64,000 bases of DNA from Photobacterium jeanii (GTDB lineage: Bacteria; Pseudomonadota; Gammaproteobacteria; Enterobacterales; Vibrionaceae), in contig NZ_LVHF01000012.1 of assembly GCF_001650345.1 (NCBI RefSeq), positions 1,355,181 through 1,419,180 of the forward strand, given 5' to 3'. Position 1 is the first letter of the stretch; each line of letters begins with the position of its first letter. The notes beneath the pieces were generated by a model, which was not told where the DNA came from, did not search any database, and worked only from the letters and a program-made list of their open reading frames with translations. Below are positions 10,094-19,024 of this stretch, piece by piece. The position numbers and the translations under genes are program-made.

Positions 10094-10141
10094 CCATTTA
10101 ACTTAATGGTGTGTTCAGTTCGCTGAATTACCTTTAAGTAT

Positions 10142-10226
10142 GCGGAAGTGGCGGAATTGGTAGACGCACCAGATTTAGGTTCTGGCGCCGCAAGGTGTGA
10201 GAGTTCAAGTCTCTCCTTCCGCACCA
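10142..10226 (+). tRNA. tRNA-Leu (UAG), copy 8
   Basis: A-type variable arm, anticodon TAG, encoded CCA. Confidence 0.97.
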
Positions 10227-10343
10227 TTATTCTTTCTTCTCTTTAATTAGAGATTGAAGTAAAGATCATAATCATGCTCACCAATTGCTGATTATGTGAC
10301 AATAAGTAAGAGACAATTTGCTAGGCAACTAGTGATATAAAAT

Positions 10344-10428
10344 GCGGAAGTGGCGGAATTGGTAGACGCACCAGATTTAGGTTCTGGCGCCGCGAGGTGT
10401 GAGAGTTCAAGTCTCTCCTTCCGCACCA
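10344..10428 (+). tRNA. tRNA-Leu (UAG), copy 9
   Basis: G-type variable arm. Its upstream spacer ends in CTAGTGATATAAAAT, like those of copies 3 and 4. Confidence 0.97.
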
Positions 10429-10490
10429 TTCTCTCTTTACTTATTATTTTCTCCTCGCCGAGAAATTCGTACTCGTAAGAGTTACGCTGT

Positions 10491-10565
10491 AGGGCTATCG
10501 CCAAGCGGTAAGGCAGCGGCTTTTGATGCCGCCATTCCCTGGTTCGAATCCAGGTAGCCCTGCCA
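10491..10565 (+). tRNA. tRNA-Gln (UUG), copy 6
   Basis: Standard copy with anticodon TTG and encoded CCA. Confidence 0.97.
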
Positions 10566-10613
10566 CCATTTAACTTAATGGTGTGTTCAGTTCGCTGAAT
10601 TACCTTTAAGTAT

Positions 10614-10698
10614 GCGGAAGTGGCGGAATTGGTAGACGCACCAGATTTAGGTTCTGGCGCCGCAAGGTGTGAGAGTTCAAGTCTCTCCTTCCGCACCA
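10614..10698 (+). tRNA. tRNA-Leu (UAG), copy 10, last gene of the array
   Basis: A-type variable arm, encoded CCA; a strong terminator starts nine bases downstream. Confidence 0.97.
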
Positions 10699-10706
10699 TT
10701 ATTTAG

Positions 10707-10732
10707 AAACCCACCTTTTGGTGGGTTTTCTT
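10707..10732 (+). terminator. Primary terminator of the tRNA array
   Basis: Perfect 9-bp stem AAACCCACC / GGTGGGTTT with a TTTT loop, ending in a T-rich run. Confidence 0.9.
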
Positions 10733-10804
10733 ATGTCGGTTGCAAAATATCGATATCTTTATCAATAACTCATTGAAAAACCAGATATCGAATGCGAACA
10801 GCTT

Positions 10805-10826
10805 AGAGTGAGCTTTCACTCTTTTT
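10805..10826 (+). terminator. Second terminator-like hairpin
   Basis: Stem AGAGTGA / TCACTCT followed by a run of Ts, 75 bp downstream of the primary tRNA terminator. Confidence 0.6.
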
Positions 10827-10859
10827 ACAACCTCAATAAATCGTATCTCTCTGGTTGTT

Positions 10860-10895
10860 AAGCCGAATGTTGTTCGTGACATTCGGCTTTTTCTT
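10860..10895 (+). terminator. Third terminator-like hairpin
   Basis: Perfect 11-bp stem AAGCCGAATGT / ACATTCGGCTT followed by TTTTCTTT. Confidence 0.75.
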
Positions 10896-11035
10896 TATCT
10901 GTCACATCCCCTCTGATCTAATCTTCTAAAATAGCTTGCGACCAAGACAAGCAAGACTCCTATCACCAAAGACCTGAAACCTGAGAATAACGATTAAAGA
11001 TCAGTAGCTTATTCCAGTTAGTTTATTCAAATACA

Positions 11036-11064
11036 AAAAAAGCGAGCCTACCCAGCTCGCTTTT
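11036..11064 (-). terminator. Terminator of ubiF
   Basis: Stem AGCGAGC / GCTCGCT; read on the minus strand it is followed by a run of seven Ts. Confidence 0.85.
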
Positions 11065-11110
11065 CAATCTCAAGTTTGTTCATTTTTCTAGGGAATCCTA
11101 CGATTCCTAG

Positions 11111-12271
11111 CTACATTCCCATCGCATACTTCAACACTTGCTTCTTGATTGGCCCGGCATGCTCTGCCACTTTCAAACCAATGTTGCGTGCTAATTTAAG
11201 CGGTAGCAGATCATTACTGAAAGTGGTGTAGAAGAAGTCCATTCCACTTTGCATCAACATATTGTCTGGGCGACGACGACGCTCATATTGGATCAATACA
11301 CGCGGCTCTGCCCATGCTTTACCCGCTTTCTCAACTTCATGCAGTAATACATCCACATCTTTAAAACCAAGATTCACACCCTGGCCCGCTAATGGGTTAA
11401 TGGTATGTGCTGCATCACCAAGCAAGACGACATTGTCGCTGTAATAACTTTGTGCGTGACGACGTGTTAAAGGGAAACTGCCCCAATTTAATACGCTAAA
11501 TTCGCCAACTTCAGCAGGAAAATGTTGTTGAATGGCATGAGAGAGCTGCTCTGCTGTCATCGCCGACAACTGTTTAATGCGTTGTGGGCTGTCGTACCAA
11601 ACCAGTGACGCTTGATGACCCGCTAATGGCAGAAATGAGCGAGGGCCATGCGGAGTAAACCACTGCCAAGTGATATCTTGCTGAGGCGCTTGAGTCTCGA
11701 TATTGATCAACATACAGTGCTGACGGTAATCCCACGCAGTAATACCAATCCCGGCTTGCTGTCTTACTTGCGAATTAGCACCGTCTGCGCCAACCAATAG
11801 CTTTGCTTGTAACTGACGACCATCATCTAAAGTCACCAGCACGCCTTGGGCATCTTGCTGATAATGAGTCATGCGATTAGGACACATTAAAGTAAGTTGC
11901 GGGTAGTCTTCAAATTGCTGCCACAGCCCTAATTGAATAAGACGATTTTCAACAATAAAGCCTAAGCGGTCGAGCTGCATTTCATCAGCATTAAAGCGAG
12001 TACGACACTCAGGGTGATCCCAGGTTTCTAAACGCTTAAACGGGCATACTCGCATGGCTTGAATACTATCCCATGCACCGAGACGGCTTAATAGCGCCAC
12101 CGAGTTTGGCGAAATGGCTGATACTCTTAAATCCATCGGTTGCTCTGCACTGTACGGCTGAGGCTGCTGGCCTTCTAATACCGCCACGCGTAAACCGTGC
12201 TGTGCCATACCTACCGCCGTTGCGGCACCTACCATGCCACCACCGGCAATCACTACATCAAACTGTTCCAT
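11111..12271 (-). CDS. ubiF: Ubiquinone biosynthesis flavin hydroxylase UbiF
   Basis: FAD-dependent monooxygenase that hydroxylates 2-octaprenyl-3-methyl-6-methoxy-1,4-benzoquinol in the late aerobic steps of ubiquinone synthesis; membrane-associated. The 386-residue protein has the N-terminal dinucleotide-binding motif VVIAGGGMVGAATAVG, the middle motif GADGANSQVRQ and the second FAD motif VVLLGDAAHTINPLAGQG, which is diagnostic of the UbiH/UbiF/COQ6 family. I call it UbiF rather than UbiH because it closely follows E. coli UbiF and lies between the Met-Leu-Gln tRNA array and miaB, as ubiF does there. It is transcribed toward the tRNA array and ends at its own terminator. Confidence 0.93.
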   Translation of the reverse strand: MEQFDVVIAGGGMVGAATAVGMAQHGLRVAVLEGQQPQPYSAEQPMDLRVSAISPNSVALLSRLGAWDSIQAMRVCPFKRLETWDHPECRTRFNADEMQLDRLGFIVENRLIQLGLWQQFEDYPQLTLMCPNRMTHYQQDAQGVLVTLDDGRQLQAKLLVGADGANSQVRQQAGIGITAWDYRQHCMLINIETQAPQQDITWQWFTPHGPRSFLPLAGHQASLVWYDSPQRIKQLSAMTAEQLSHAIQQHFPAEVGEFSVLNWGSFPLTRRHAQSYYSDNVVLLGDAAHTINPLAGQGVNLGFKDVDVLLHEVEKAGKAWAEPRVLIQYERRRRPDNMLMQSGMDFFYTTFSNDLLPLKLARNIGLKVAEHAGPIKKQVLKYAMGM

Positions 12272-12403
12272 ACACTTATCTCATTGTTTGGCTGTTGATT
12301 ATTTTACCTTGTGCTTTGGATAAAGCGAGTTAATACCCACCAGAAAAGCCCTTCTTCAGTCTAGCTCGCTAAAAACCACAATTTATTCGGGGTGGCGAGG
12401 ATC

Positions 12404-12432
12404 TAGTCAGACACCAGATAAAGCAGTACAAT
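12404..12432 (+). promoter_or_regulatory. Predicted miaB promoter
   Basis: TAGTCA (12404-12409, four of six to -35) and TACAAT (12427-12432, five of six to -10) are separated by 17 bases, about 100 bases before the miaB start in the ubiF-miaB divergent region. Confidence 0.5.
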
Positions 12433-12531
12433 ACGCGGCTTGCTGGCGGTAACAACCACGAAAATTAGTGAAACCGCCATCCGAAGCAATGTTGAATGCA
12501 ATAATTGAACACTACCAGCGAAGAGTTAGAC

Positions 12532-13956
12532 ATGGCTAAGAAACTGCTTATTAAAACCTGGGGCTGCCAGATGAACGAATACGATTCATCTAAAATGGCC
12601 GATCTTCTCAATGCCGCCAATGGCTTCGAGCTAACGGAAATCCCAGAAGAAGCAGATGTGTTGCTACTAAACACCTGTTCGATCCGTGAAAAGGCACAAG
12701 AAAAAGTTTTCCACCAACTTGGTCGTTGGAAAACGCTAAAAGAGAAGAAGCCGGAACTGGTGATCGGTGTTGGTGGCTGTGTAGCGACACAAGAAGGTGA
12801 TTCTATTCGCCAACGTGCACCTTACGTTGATGTTATTTTTGGCCCACAAACCCTGCACCGTTTGCCAGAAATGATCAAACAATCAAGCTCAGAGCACATG
12901 CCAGTAATGGATATTTCTTTCCCTGAGATTGAGAAATTTGACCGCCTACCTGAGCCTCGTGCTGAAGGTCCAACAGCGTTCGTATCTATCATGGAAGGCT
13001 GTTCTAAGTACTGTACTTACTGTGTAGTACCTTACACCCGTGGTGAAGAAGTTAGCCGTCCACTTGATGACGTACTATTTGAAGTCGCTCAGCTTGCAGA
13101 GCAAGGTGTACGTGAAGTTAACCTACTTGGTCAAAACGTTAACGCATACCGTGGTGACACGCACGATGGTGAAATCGCAACGTTTGCTGAACTACTACGT
13201 CTAGTCGCAGCTATCGACGGTATTGACCGTATTCGTTACACCACCAGCCACCCAATCGAGTTCACTGACGACATCGTTGAAGTGTACACAGACACCCCTG
13301 AAGTGGTGAGCTTCCTACACTTGCCAGTACAAAGTGGTTCAGACCGCATTCTGGCGAACATGAAACGTCCTCACACTGCGATTGAGTACAAGTCGAAGAT
13401 CCGTAAGCTTCGTAAAGCACGTCCTGATATCACTATCAGCTCTGATTTCATCGTGGCGTTCCCTGGTGAGTCTGATCAAGACTTCCAAGACACCATGAAG
13501 CTTATCAAAGACGTTGATTTCGATATGAGCTTTAGCTTCATCTTCTCAGCACGTCCAGGTACGCCTGCGGCAGACTATCCTTGTGATCTTACTGAAGAAG
13601 TGAAGAAAGAACGCTTGTACGAACTACAGCAACAGATCAATACTCAAGCTATGCGTTACTCACGCCAAATGCTGGGTACTGAACAACGTATTCTGGTTGA
13701 AGGTCCTTCTAAGAAGAACATCATGGAACTACGTGGCCGTACTGAAAACAACCGCGTGGTGAACTTTGAAGGTTCAGCGGACCTTATCGGTCAATTTGTT
13801 GATGTGAAAATCACAGATGTATTCACGAACTCACTACGTGGTGATCTAGTACGTACCGAAGCCGAAATGAATCTACGTGTTGCAATGTCACCAGCTGAGG
13901 TGATGGAAAAAACACGTAAAGAAGATGAATTGGGTGTTGGCGTATATACTCCATAG
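12532..13956 (+). CDS. miaB: tRNA-2-methylthio-N6-dimethylallyladenosine synthase MiaB
   Basis: Radical-SAM methylthiotransferase that adds a methylthio group at C2 of i6A37 in tRNAs reading codons that start with U. The 474-residue protein has the N-terminal UPF0004 domain with its cluster cysteines (GCQMNE, NTCSIRE, GGCVA), the radical-SAM CxxxCxxC motif in [15 protein letters not shown], and a C-terminal TRAM domain. I moved the start to the ATG at 12532 because it gives the family-typical [20 protein letters not shown] beginning; the longer frame begins at an unsupported TTG. It leads miaB-ybeZ-ybeY-corC-lnt. Confidence 0.97.
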   Translation: MAKKLLIKTWGCQMNEYDSSKMADLLNAANGFELTEIPEEADVLLLNTCSIREKAQEKVFHQLGRWKTLKEKKPELVIGVGGCVATQEGDSIRQRAPYVDVIFGPQTLHRLPEMIKQSSSEHMPVMDISFPEIEKFDRLPEPRAEGPTAFVSIMEGCSKYCTYCVVPYTRGEEVSRPLDDVLFEVAQLAEQGVREVNLLGQNVNAYRGDTHDGEIATFAELLRLVAAIDGIDRIRYTTSHPIEFTDDIVEVYTDTPEVVSFLHLPVQSGSDRILANMKRPHTAIEYKSKIRKLRKARPDITISSDFIVAFPGESDQDFQDTMKLIKDVDFDMSFSFIFSARPGTPAADYPCDLTEEVKKERLYELQQQINTQAMRYSRQMLGTEQRILVEGPSKKNIMELRGRTENNRVVNFEGSADLIGQFVDVKITDVFTNSLRGDLVRTEAEMNLRVAMSPAEVMEKTRKEDELGVGVYTP

Positions 13957-13967
13957 TATAAGCGCTA

Positions 13968-14030
13968 GTCTAAACGCCAGTGTTTAGACCAATGCCCTGA
14001 TACGATAGCCGCCCGTTGCTGTGGGCGGCT
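13968..14030 (+). other. Two consecutive RNA hairpins between miaB and ybeZ
   Basis: Stem GTCTAAAC / GTTTAGAC (13968-13989) is followed by stem AGCCGCCC / GGGCGGCT (14007-14030). Neither has a U tract. The second ends five bases before the ybeZ ribosome-binding site, so it could be a processing or stability element for the polycistronic mRNA. Confidence 0.55.
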
Positions 14031-14047
14031 CTAATGAGAGGCAAACC

Positions 14048-15142
14048 TTGAGCAAAATTATTACTGTTGAATTTAATCTGGAACCAGCCAATAACCAGCG
14101 CCTTTCCAGCCTTTGTGGCCCTTTCGACGATAATATCAAACAATTAGAACGCCGCTTGGGTGTTGAAATTAACCACCGCAGCAATAGCTTTTCTGTTGTT
14201 GGTCAACCACATACTGCCAATGCTGCCGCCGATATTTTAAAACATCTCTACGTAGATACGGCACCGATTCGTAACACCATTCCTGATATCGAGCCTGATC
14301 AAATCCACTTAGCGATCAAAGAATCTGGGGCTCTCGAGCAAAACACTGAGTCTTCAATCCCTTACGGTAAAGAAATTCACATCAAAACCAAAAAAGGGGT
14401 GATCAAGCCACGCACACCAAACCAAGCGCAATACATTGCCAACATGGTGACGCATGACATTACTTTCGGTGTTGGCCCGGCAGGTACAGGTAAAACCTAT
14501 CTTGCGGTTGCGGCAGCGGTTGATGCGCTTGAGCGCCAAGAAGTGCGTCGTATTTTGCTAACTCGCCCTGCGGTTGAAGCGGGTGAAAAACTGGGTTTCC
14601 TACCGGGTGATCTTAGCCAGAAAGTCGACCCTTACCTACGTCCGCTCTACGATGCCTTGTTTGAAATGCTGGGCTTTGAGCGCGTAGAAAAGCTCATTGA
14701 GCGTAACGTGATTGAAGTGGCGCCACTGGCTTATATGCGTGGTCGTACACTGAATGACGCCTTCATCATTCTTGATGAAAGCCAGAACACCACAGTGGAA
14801 CAAATGAAAATGTTCCTTACCCGTATCGGCTTTAACTCACGCGCGGTCATTACCGGTGATGTGACTCAAATCGACTTACCACGTGGTGCTCGTTCAGGTC
14901 TTCGTCATGCGATTGAAGTATTGTCTGATGTTGATGAGATCAGCTTTAACTTCTTCCAAGCTGACGATGTTGTTCGCCATCCTGTGGTTGCCCGTATCGT
15001 ACAAGCCTACGAAGTATGGGAAACCGCTGATCAGAAGCAACGTAAGTTGGCTGAGCAGCGTCGCCGTGATGAACAAGCGGAAAAAATTGCAGCCGCTACC
15101 GTAGCAGCTGCGTCTCAAGTAGAACCAGAAAAGAGTAACTAA
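14048..15142 (+). CDS. ybeZ: PhoH-family ATPase YbeZ
   Basis: PhoH-like P-loop ATPase that partners the endoribonuclease YbeY in ribosome and RNA quality control; cytosolic. The 364-residue protein has the Walker A motif [15 protein letters not shown] near residue 142 and the Walker B motif [12 protein letters not shown] near residue 240, in the superfamily-1-like PhoH domain. The start chosen is TTG at 14048, with a GAGAGG ribosome-binding site eight bases upstream. The alternative GTG at 14021 would lie inside the hairpin and lacks a binding site. The stop overlaps the ybeY start (TAATG), so the two are translationally coupled. Confidence 0.95.
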   Translation: MSKIITVEFNLEPANNQRLSSLCGPFDDNIKQLERRLGVEINHRSNSFSVVGQPHTANAAADILKHLYVDTAPIRNTIPDIEPDQIHLAIKESGALEQNTESSIPYGKEIHIKTKKGVIKPRTPNQAQYIANMVTHDITFGVGPAGTGKTYLAVAAAVDALERQEVRRILLTRPAVEAGEKLGFLPGDLSQKVDPYLRPLYDALFEMLGFERVEKLIERNVIEVAPLAYMRGRTLNDAFIILDESQNTTVEQMKMFLTRIGFNSRAVITGDVTQIDLPRGARSGLRHAIEVLSDVDEISFNFFQADDVVRHPVVARIVQAYEVWETADQKQRKLAEQRRRDEQAEKIAAATVAAASQVEPEKSN

Positions 15143-15606
15143 TGGCGATTTACCTCGACTTGCAACATGCCACTGATAGTCAAGACGGCTTACCCGCTGA
15201 AACTGACTTCCAACAATGGCTTGATGCGGCTGTCACGCCTTTCCAAGCGGATGCTGAAGTCACCATCCGCTTAGTAGACGAACAAGAAAGCCACGCCCTG
15301 AACCACGAGTACCGTGGTAAAGACAAATCCACCAATGTGTTGTCTTTCCCATTTGAAGCTCCTCCGGGCATGGAGATTGATCTACTGGGCGACTTAATTA
15401 TCTGCCGTCAGGTAGTAGAAAAAGAAGCCAAAGAGCAGAATAAACCGCTAAATGCCCACTGGGCACATATGGTTGTACATGGCAGTCTTCATCTGCTAGG
15501 TTATGACCATATTGATGACGAAGAAGCAGAAGAAATGGAAGCGTTGGAAACGGAACTCATGCAAAAAATGGGGTTCGAAGATCCATACGCTGCCGACAAA
15601 CTGTAA
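15142..15606 (+). CDS. ybeY: Endoribonuclease YbeY (16S rRNA maturation)
   Basis: Zinc-dependent single-strand endoribonuclease needed for 3'-end maturation of 16S rRNA and 70S ribosome quality control. The 154-residue protein carries the family metal-binding motif HxxxHxxGYDH ([11 protein letters not shown] near residue 114) and the conserved NVLSFPFE segment. It shares one base with the ybeZ stop. Between it and corC lies a hairpin (GCTATTCACC/GGGTGAATAG, 15622-15644) without a T run. Confidence 0.97.
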   Translation: MAIYLDLQHATDSQDGLPAETDFQQWLDAAVTPFQADAEVTIRLVDEQESHALNHEYRGKDKSTNVLSFPFEAPPGMEIDLLGDLIICRQVVEKEAKEQNKPLNAHWAHMVVHGSLHLLGYDHIDDEEAEEMEALETELMQKMGFEDPYAADKL

Positions 15607-15682
15607 TTTGTGATCCGTAACGCTATTCACCTGCGGGTGAATAGCTACCGTGGCACTCGCCACTTAACTGATATGAAAAGTG

Positions 15683-16555
15683 ATGAACGAAGATAACTCG
15701 CAAAATTCGGAAGGTCCGAGTAGAAAGTCCTTCTTTGAACGTATTGGCCAATTATTCCAAGGTGAACCACAAAACCGTGAAGAGTTGGTCGAGGTATTCC
15801 GCGATTCGGAAGAAAATGATTTGATCGACCATGACACCCGCGACATGCTCGAAGGTGTAATGGAAATCGCTGAAATGCGTGTCAGGGACATAATGATCCC
15901 ACGCTCGCAAATGGTCACAATCGAACGTTCTCAGAAGTTAGAAGACCTGATTGATTTAATTGTTGATGCTCAACACTCCCGCTACCCAGTTATTAGCGAC
16001 GATAAAGATCACGTAGAAGGCATTCTTCTCGCTAAAGATCTTTTACGCTATCTACTTCCTGATGCTGAACCTTTCGACATGGACAAAGTATTGCGTCCAG
16101 CTGTTGTGGTACCAGAAAGTAAGCGTGTCGACCGTCTGCTAAAAGAATTCCGCGAAGAGCGCTACCACATGGCGATCGTCGTAGATGAATTTGGTGGTGT
16201 TTCGGGTGTGATCACTATCGAAGATATTCTTGAACAAATCGTTGGTGAAATCGAAGATGAATTCGACGACGAAGAAGAACAAGATATCCGTCAGTTAAGC
16301 AAGCATACCTATTCGGTAAAAGCGCTCGCGACAATTGAAGACTTTAATGACATGTTCCAAACCCGCTTCAACGACGATGAAGTTGATACCATTGGTGGAC
16401 TTGTTATGACCAGCTTTGGTCACTTACCATCTCGCGGTGAAGTGGTTGAACTTGATGGCTACTCTTTCAAAGTCACCTCTGCGGATAACCGTCGCGTGAT
16501 CCAGCTTCAGGTAACCATTCCACACGAAGCGCACCAGCCGACAACCACGACTTAA
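15683..16555 (+). CDS. corC: CorC/YbeX transporter-associated CBS protein
   Basis: Cytosolic protein with two CBS domains and a C-terminal CorC_HlyC (transporter-associated) domain. It was genetically linked to magnesium/cobalt efflux in Salmonella, and in E. coli (YbeX) also to ribosome and RNA metabolism. The 290-residue protein shows DIMIPRSQM at the start of the first CBS domain, the [17 protein letters not shown] segment, and the VIDEFGG-like [16 protein letters not shown] motif. The ATG at 15683 was chosen over a GTG one codon upstream because MNEDNSQ matches the E. coli N-terminus. It sits 9 bp before lnt. Confidence 0.94.
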   Translation: MNEDNSQNSEGPSRKSFFERIGQLFQGEPQNREELVEVFRDSEENDLIDHDTRDMLEGVMEIAEMRVRDIMIPRSQMVTIERSQKLEDLIDLIVDAQHSRYPVISDDKDHVEGILLAKDLLRYLLPDAEPFDMDKVLRPAVVVPESKRVDRLLKEFREERYHMAIVVDEFGGVSGVITIEDILEQIVGEIEDEFDDEEEQDIRQLSKHTYSVKALATIEDFNDMFQTRFNDDEVDTIGGLVMTSFGHLPSRGEVVELDGYSFKVTSADNRRVIQLQVTIPHEAHQPTTTT

Positions 16556-16564
16556 CTTACATCT

Positions 16565-18118
16565 ATGATGAATACTGCGTTTTTCATCTCCCTAGGGCGG
16601 CCTCTCTTGGCAGCCCTTGCGGGAGCGCTTGCGACTCTTTCTTTTGCGCCATACGGCTATTGGCCGCTTTCCTTTATCTCTCTGATTGCCTTCTTTTTTC
16701 TGCTGTTAAACCAAAGTGTCAAACGCTCAGCCCTTATCGGCTTTAGCTGGGGCTTGGGTTTATTTGGTACCGGGATCAGCTGGGTACACGTCAGTATAGA
16801 TACCTTCGGTGGGATGCCAAAAATCGCCAGCCTGTTCTTAATGGGCTCGCTGATCAGCTATTTAGCGCTATACCCCACTCTGTTTGGCGCCTTATTTAAC
16901 CGCTTTAACCGTGGCCGACCTTTCCACCAGCTGATGCTCAGTGGTCCTGTACTCTGGTTATTACTGGATTGGATCCGTGGTTGGGCCTTTACGGGTTTTC
17001 CGTGGCTATGGCTCGGCTACAGCCAGATAAATTCTCCCTTTGCCGATATTGCGCCAATTTTCGGGGTTGAAGGGATCACCTTAGCTATGGTGCTGATCAG
17101 TGCCGGTATTGTCGCTGCCATCTCAGACCGTAACTGGCGTCCATTACTCGTACCTGCCACCGTACTGGGCTTAACCTTGGCTGTTCATGGCATTGAATGG
17201 GTCAAACCCAATCCAGAGAAGACTGTTGATGTCGCGTTAGTGCAAGGTAATGTACCGCAAGAGCTAAAATGGCTACCGAGCGAGCGCTGGCCAACCTTAA
17301 TGAAGTACATCGATCTCACCCGTGAAAACTGGGATGCCGATTTGATCATCTGGCCGGAAGCGGCGATCCCGGCGTTAGAAGCGCATTTACCCTCGTTTTT
17401 ACAAAACCTGGATGAAGTAGCGCGAGAAAATAACAGCACAGTGATCACTGGGGTACTCGATCAAAAAGAAAACGGTGAGTTTTTCAATAACATCCTGACC
17501 CTTGGCCTCAATAACGCTAAGCAATACGATTACAACACCGCGACACGCTACAGTAAGCACCACTTGCTACCATTTGGTGAATTTGTTCCGTTTGGTGATT
17601 TGCTGCGCCCAATCGCGCCGTTTTTCAATCTGCCAATGTCATCGTTTAGCCGTGGTGATTACGTTCAACCAAACTTAAACGCCAATGGTTACCAAATTGC
17701 CCCTGCTCTATGCTACGAGGTAGCGTTCAGTGAACAAGTACGTCAGAACGTTGATATCAACACTGATTTCTTACTGACCTTATCAAATGATGCGTGGTTT
17801 GGTACCTCGATTGGTCCTTTCCAGCACATGGAGATCGCCCAAATGCGCTCGCTGGAAGTTGGTAAACCGCTGCTACGCGCCACCAATACTGGGGTTACTG
17901 CGGTAGTCGATTACAAAGGACAGATCACCGCTCAAATCCCACAATTTGAAACTCAGGTGTTACGCACTAAAGTAACGTCCACCGATGGTCTTACCCCTTA
18001 TACCAGTTTGGGAAGTTGGCCACTGTACGGTTACATCTTGTGGTCACTGGCACTGTCGATGGTATTGATCAGGCGCCAAAACGGTGGCTTTAGAGAGATC
18101 CAACCAGAGCAACCTTAA
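16565..18118 (+). CDS. lnt: Apolipoprotein N-acyltransferase Lnt
   Basis: Inner-membrane enzyme that adds the third acyl chain to the N-terminal cysteine of lipoproteins, which is required for Lol-dependent sorting. The 517-residue protein has several N-terminal membrane helices, then a periplasmic nitrilase-like domain with the catalytic Glu (WPEAAIPALE), Lys (KHHLLPFGEFVPF) and Cys (PALCYEVAF) in the order of E. coli E267/K335/C387, and a last C-terminal helix. ATGs at 16565 and 16568 are both possible. It is the last gene of the miaB cluster and ends at a clear terminator. Its product acts on the LolB, LptE, RlpA, BamC and MltD lipoproteins encoded in this window. Confidence 0.97.
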   Translation: MMNTAFFISLGRPLLAALAGALATLSFAPYGYWPLSFISLIAFFFLLLNQSVKRSALIGFSWGLGLFGTGISWVHVSIDTFGGMPKIASLFLMGSLISYLALYPTLFGALFNRFNRGRPFHQLMLSGPVLWLLLDWIRGWAFTGFPWLWLGYSQINSPFADIAPIFGVEGITLAMVLISAGIVAAISDRNWRPLLVPATVLGLTLAVHGIEWVKPNPEKTVDVALVQGNVPQELKWLPSERWPTLMKYIDLTRENWDADLIIWPEAAIPALEAHLPSFLQNLDEVARENNSTVITGVLDQKENGEFFNNILTLGLNNAKQYDYNTATRYSKHHLLPFGEFVPFGDLLRPIAPFFNLPMSSFSRGDYVQPNLNANGYQIAPALCYEVAFSEQVRQNVDINTDFLLTLSNDAWFGTSIGPFQHMEIAQMRSLEVGKPLLRATNTGVTAVVDYKGQITAQIPQFETQVLRTKVTSTDGLTPYTSLGSWPLYGYILWSLALSMVLIRRQNGGFREIQPEQP

Positions 18119-18127
18119 TCACAGCTT

Positions 18128-18160
18128 AAAAGACGAAGATTACCCCTTCGTCTTTTTTTT
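18128..18160 (+). terminator. Terminator after lnt
   Basis: 11-bp stem AAAAGACGAAG / CTTCGTCTTTT followed by more Ts. Confidence 0.9.
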
Positions 18161-18307
18161 CATCTTGATAAGATAGAAAACCATGCACATATCCAAACTG
18201 GAGAGGTTTGGATATCAACTACAATGATACCAAGCCTATTGCCCTCTCTTTGATCACATAATCAGGGGGGAACTAGGATGGCAACTCGCGGTAAAAGGAC
18301 ACCAGAT

Positions 18308-19024
18308 ATGAAAACTGTTCACCGTCTCTTATCCCTTATCACGGCACTCGCGCTCCTGTGTCTCACAGCCAATGTCCACGCTAATCAAGACATCGAAACG
18401 CGCGCTTCGTTAGCGCACTTTCAGCAAGCCGCTCAAACCGAACCTTTCTTTGCCAGTGCATACGGCTATGTCATTTTTCCCTCAGTCGGAAAAGGTGGGT
18501 TCTGGGTAGGTGGCGCCTATGGCACAGGAACAGTGTATAAAAGTAGCCAAATTACTGGTTACGCCAAACTCTACCAAGTCTCGGTTGGCCTCCAATTTGG
18601 TGGACAAGCTTACAGCCAAATCATGTTCTTCCAAGACAAACGCGCGTATGAGCGCTTTACCAGCGGCAGCTTTGAACTAGATGCCCAAGCCTCAGCGGTA
18701 GCATTAACAGAAGGTGCGCAAGCACGCGCAGGGACAGCGGGAGTTGGTGCCGGCTCTGGCAAAGCCTTTGTTGAAGCCAATTACACTAATGGCATGGCTA
18801 TTTTCACTTACGCCAAAGGTGGAATGATGATTGAAGCCTCGCTAGCCGGGCAGAAATTCGACTTTGAGCCCCTCAGCGCGACGACCGAACAAGTCAAAGC
18901 TTTAAATCAACCTGCGACCTCATCTGATTCACAACAAGGGGCGCCAGTAACAGACCTGACGGCCGAACCCGGAAACAACGACGATGAGCCAACCGTGATC
19001 ATCGCCCCACCAATTGAAGAATAA
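18308..19024 (+). CDS. Exported SYLF-domain (YSC84/DUF500-like) protein
   Basis: Predicted exported protein with a SYLF domain, a fold that binds phosphoinositides in eukaryotes; the bacterial role is unknown. The mature 238-residue form starts with a Sec signal peptide (basic MKTVHR, hydrophobic core, cleavage near VHA). The body contains the family-typical GYVIFPSVGKGGFWVGGAYG stretch and a glycine-rich repeat region, followed by an acidic, proline-rich low-complexity tail. An ATG at 18278 is also preceded by a GGGGG ribosome-binding site; I prefer 18308 for its AAAGGA site and ordinary signal peptide. It stands alone between lnt and the protease gene, outside E. coli synteny. Confidence 0.75.
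   Translation: MKTVHRLLSLITALALLCLTANVHANQDIETRASLAHFQQAAQTEPFFASAYGYVIFPSVGKGGFWVGGAYGTGTVYKSSQITGYAKLYQVSVGLQFGGQAYSQIMFFQDKRAYERFTSGSFELDAQASAVALTEGAQARAGTAGVGAGSGKAFVEANYTNGMAIFTYAKGGMMIEASLAGQKFDFEPLSATTEQVKALNQPATSSDSQQGAPVTDLTAEPGNNDDEPTVIIAPPIEE

Larger units (their letters stand above)
8193..10698 (+). repeat. Tandemly amplified Met-Leu-Gln tRNA gene array (18 genes)
   Basis: The array is built from a few repeating modules, visible from start-to-start distances. Met to Met is 403 bp. Leu to Leu with one shared spacer is 186 bp twice (8703, 8889, 9075). The Leu-Gln pair repeats at 260 bp twice (9075, 9335, 9595), then 277 bp, and 270 bp twice (from 9872 and from 10344). Spacers fall into a handful of nearly identical families, for example one between Gln and Leu beginning TCATTTATACTTAATGATG. 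This indicates expansion by unequal crossing-over from the Met-Leu-Gln tRNA operon that lies beside ubiF-miaB in E. coli as well. Confidence 0.9.
10733..11035. other. Intergenic region between tRNA array and ubiF, with two further hairpins
   Basis: About 300 bp without a convincing reading frame. It holds two more terminator-like hairpins (10805-10826 and 10860-10895) and a short inverted repeat ACAACC...GGTTGT between them. The right part, from about 10900 to 11035, shows no recognisable structure. The hairpins could be back-up terminators for heavy tRNA transcription or the 3' end of an unannotated small RNA. Confidence 0.6.

Noticed and set aside
8193..10698. CRISPR-like regular repeats
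   Set aside because: The repeats are complete tRNA genes with intact cloverleaves; spacers recur as well, and no cas genes are present.
8629..10699. Repeated minus-strand reading frames with peptides such as MVRKERLELSHLAAP across the tRNA array
   Set aside because: They are antisense translations of tRNA-Leu and tRNA-Gln copies. No ribosome-binding sites; a well-known spurious ORF type.
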